The notes beneath the pieces were generated by a model. The model was given only the letters and a program-made list of their open reading frames with translations. It searched no databases and was not told the DNA's origin. The translations under genes and the position numbers were made by a program. From an uncultured Ruminococcus sp. (GTDB lineage: Bacteria; Bacillota; Clostridia; Oscillospirales; Acutalibacteraceae), in contig CACYDE010000206.1 of the NCBI GenBank assembly GCA_902773045.1, positions 1-14,012 of the forward strand: a stretch of DNA of 14,012 nucleotides. The letters run 5' to 3'. Below are positions 12,840 to 14,012 of this stretch, piece after piece. Each line of letters opens with the position of its first letter. Positions within the stretch are counted from its first letter, which is position 1.

Positions 12840-13055
12840 TCACTGTTCTATTGGTGATATATTGTTTTTATCGTCCATTGTGAAGAAATCGCCTTCGTTC
12901 AGATCAAGGCTGTAAAGAAGCGCGTCACCGATCTTAATGGTTTGTCGGTTTCCCGTTTCGTCCTCAACGACAACATCATCTTTTAATATCTCTCCGTCGG
13001 GAAGTCCTTCACAGCCGAAATCGGGTTCATAAATGGTAATGATCTTGTATTTCAT
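12840..13055 (-). CDS. Small unknown cytoplasmic protein (71 residues)
   Basis: The start at 13055 is chosen because AAGGAGG (plus 13063-13069) is seven bases upstream; a longer in-frame start at 13130 has no ribosome site and would include the promoter. The protein is acidic with no signal or membrane segment. A Cys-Glu-Gly pair of turns near residues 14-20 (P-D-F-G-C-E-G-L-P-D-G) is followed by alternating hydrophobic and charged strands (V-V-V-E-D-E-T-G-N-R-Q-T-I-K-I-G-D) that suggest a small beta-barrel. No family was recognised. It is transcribed divergently from spoVT and is separated from the sigma-like cassette by 372 bases. Confidence 0.7.
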   Translation of the reverse strand: MKYKIITIYEPDFGCEGLPDGEILKDDVVVEDETGNRQTIKIGDALLYSLDLNEGDFFTMDDKNNISPIEQ

Positions 13056-13102
13056 AATAATGCCTCCTTGAATTTTAGGTTGTATTGCAGATATCCAAAC
13101 AA

Positions 13103-13130
13103 ATAATCGAACAAGTTCGGCGCGTGACAA
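13103..13130 (-). promoter_or_regulatory. Probable promoter of the 71-residue gene with an internal palindrome
   Basis: On the minus strand TTGTCA (plus 13125-13130), a 16-base spacer and GATTAT (plus 13103-13108) form a plausible promoter. CGAAC-AA-GTTCG (13108-13119) lies between the two boxes, where a repressor would block polymerase. Confidence 0.4.
13108..13119. promoter_or_regulatory. Candidate operator palindrome
   Basis: The five-base arms CGAAC and GTTCG are separated by two bases. It recalls a Gram-positive LexA box but has a two-base rather than a four-base centre, so it is not called as LexA. Confidence 0.3.
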
Positions 13131-13234
13131 AATCGTTTTGTTATCATGTCTTCTGCCGTATGTTCCGATAAAAATATGATATCACAAAAAAATTATCGTT
13201 TCAATAATTACCAATCATGCAGGTTTGATATAGC

Positions 13235-13240
13235 TGAATA
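13235..13240 (+). promoter_or_regulatory. Possible sigma-G -35 element of spoVT
   Basis: TGAATA resembles a forespore sigma-G -35 box, but the sequence 17-19 bases downstream (around AACAATACT) matches a sigma-G -10 only partly. It is mentioned because spoVT is sigma-G dependent in Bacillus. Confidence 0.2.
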
Positions 13241-13310
13241 ATTCCCCGAATTTTGCAAACAATACTTTTACAATATATGAATTTAGTAATAACAAAGGGA
13301 GATTATAGAT

Positions 13311-13853
13311 ATGAAAGCCACCGGAATTGTCAGAAGAATAGATGATCTGGGAAGAGTAGTCATTCCCAAGGAGATAAGGAGAACTCTTCGGATAAGAGAG
13401 GGTGATCCGCTCGAAATATATACGGACAGCAACGGAGAGGTCATTTTTAAAAAGTATTCGCCGGTCGGTGAACTGAGCACATTTGCCGCACAGTACGCCG
13501 AGGTTATCAGCAGAGTAAGCAGCGTTCCGACTCTTATTTCAGACCGCGATCATATTGTCGCGGCGGCAGGAGTTCCGAAAAGGGAGTACCTTGAAAGAAG
13601 AGTTACTGCTGTGATAGAGGATCTCATGGAATCAAGGAGAAGCTTTACGGCTCATCAGAACGAGGTCGGAGAGGTTCAGCCCGTCGAAGGTGTTGACAGG
13701 GGCGCGAATATTGTTTATCCGATAATTGCGTCGGGCGATGTGACCGGTTCTGTAATTATGCTTGTCGGGGAAAATAAAGTGCCTCCTACGGAGGTCGAAA
13801 TAAAGCTTGCCCAGACTGCCGCCGCATTCCTTGGAAAGCAAATGGAAGAGTAA
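13311..13853 (+). CDS. spoVT: Stage V sporulation protein T
   Basis: A 180-residue transcription regulator, close to the 178 of Bacillus subtilis SpoVT. Residues 1-50 are the AbrB-type swapped-hairpin DNA-binding domain with M-K-A-T-G-I-V-R-R-I-D-D-L-G-R-V-V-I-P-K-E-I-R-R, the standard SpoVT signature. Residues about 58-178 form the GAF-like sensor domain found in SpoVT but not AbrB. AAAGGGAG (13294-13301) is nine bases from the ATG. In spore formers the protein fine-tunes sigma-G genes in the forespore and spore coat and germination behaviour. The gene is complete and no terminator is obvious after it. Confidence 0.95.
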   Translation: MKATGIVRRIDDLGRVVIPKEIRRTLRIREGDPLEIYTDSNGEVIFKKYSPVGELSTFAAQYAEVISRVSSVPTLISDRDHIVAAAGVPKREYLERRVTAVIEDLMESRRSFTAHQNEVGEVQPVEGVDRGANIVYPIIASGDVTGSVIMLVGENKVPPTEVEIKLAQTAAAFLGKQMEE

Positions 13854-14012
13854 ATCACTCAAACTTCCCACATTTAATTGTCCCCGTATCCTTATAGAAA
13901 CTGTGTTTTCAGAAATTTAAATAGAGTTCTATAGCAATCCAAATAAATAGACGGACAAAAGGAGACGATGCCGGTGAGTGCAGAGCAAGGCGGAGGACGA
14001 AGGCATACTGGC
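13854..14012. other. Right-edge region without an identified gene
   Basis: It holds an inverted repeat TATAGAA/TTCTATA (13893-13899/13927-13933), an inverted copy of the 111-123 string at 13861-13873, and a GC-rich terminal 45 bases (13968-14012). That end has an ATG at 13968 after AAGGAG, but the spacing is only three bases, and an imperfect stem GCCGGT/ACTGGC (13970-13975/14007-14012). It may be the start of a gene or part of a repeat leaving the window. Confidence 0.4.

Noticed and set aside
13108..13119. LexA (SOS) box
   Set aside because: The Gram-positive box is CGAAC-N4-GTTCG; here the centre has two bases.
1..14012. CRISPR array, tRNA, rRNA or insertion-sequence transposase
   Set aside because: No regularly spaced repeats, no tRNA or rRNA signature stretches and no transposase-like protein were seen on either strand.

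Overview
The window reads as chromosomal DNA of a low-GC, spore-forming, anaerobic Firmicute, most likely a Ruminococcus/Oscillospiraceae-like Clostridia. The pointers are an intact SpoVT, a complete FprA-type flavodiiron protein, strong AAGGAGG-type ribosome sites, near-perfect TTGACA-N17-TATAAT promoters, and a run of lipoproteins whose lipoboxes end in C-G-C or A-C. The taxon is inferred from gene content, not from a marker gene.

Layout. (1) 1-210 is a non-coding or partial left edge. (2) 211-1194 encodes a cytoplasmic protein joining an EF-Tu domain-II-like barrel to an SseB-like domain. (3) 1195-1772 is a rich intergenic region holding a perfect promoter followed about 30 bp later by a strong terminator (a probable small RNA), a 90-bp imperfect inverted repeat, and a second perfect promoter. 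(4) 1773-10541 is a block of seven plus-strand envelope genes: an SH3-repeat lipoprotein, an SH3 plus beta-lactamase-fold lipoprotein, two tandem paralogous SGNH-hydrolase lipoproteins, a DUF4358 lipoprotein, an MBOAT O-acyltransferase and a DHHW (AlgJ/AlgX-like) protein. (5) A 15-bp perfect-stem bidirectional terminator separates this block from minus-strand genes: fprA, then a two-gene cassette of a coiled-coil protein and a sigma-region-4-like protein, then a 71-residue unknown protein. (6) spoVT lies on the plus strand at the right end, followed by a gene-free edge.

How the genes may work together. MBOAT plus DHHW/SGNH is the established pairing for O-acetylating extracellular polymers (AlgI with AlgJ/AlgX, PatA with PatB). 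The MBOAT moves an acyl group across the membrane, and the SGNH-fold partners transfer it to, or remove it from, a polymer. The SH3 lipoproteins probably hold parts of the system to peptidoglycan. The first two lipoproteins have their own promoters. A third perfect promoter at 4855-4883 starts the SGNH genes, and no other clear promoter is visible before DHHW, so SGNH-SGNH-DUF4358-MBOAT-DHHW may be transcribed together with partial termination at 7932-7967.

The most unexplained parts are non-coding: the 1423-1519 small transcript, the 1546-1635 inverted repeat, a promoter-hairpin-terminator leader in front of the beta-lactamase-fold gene, and a 117-bp element at 12500-12616. That last element has 11-bp perfect terminal inverted repeats, flanking CATA repeats and mutually exclusive internal stems, and it sits in the leader of the sigma-like cassette.
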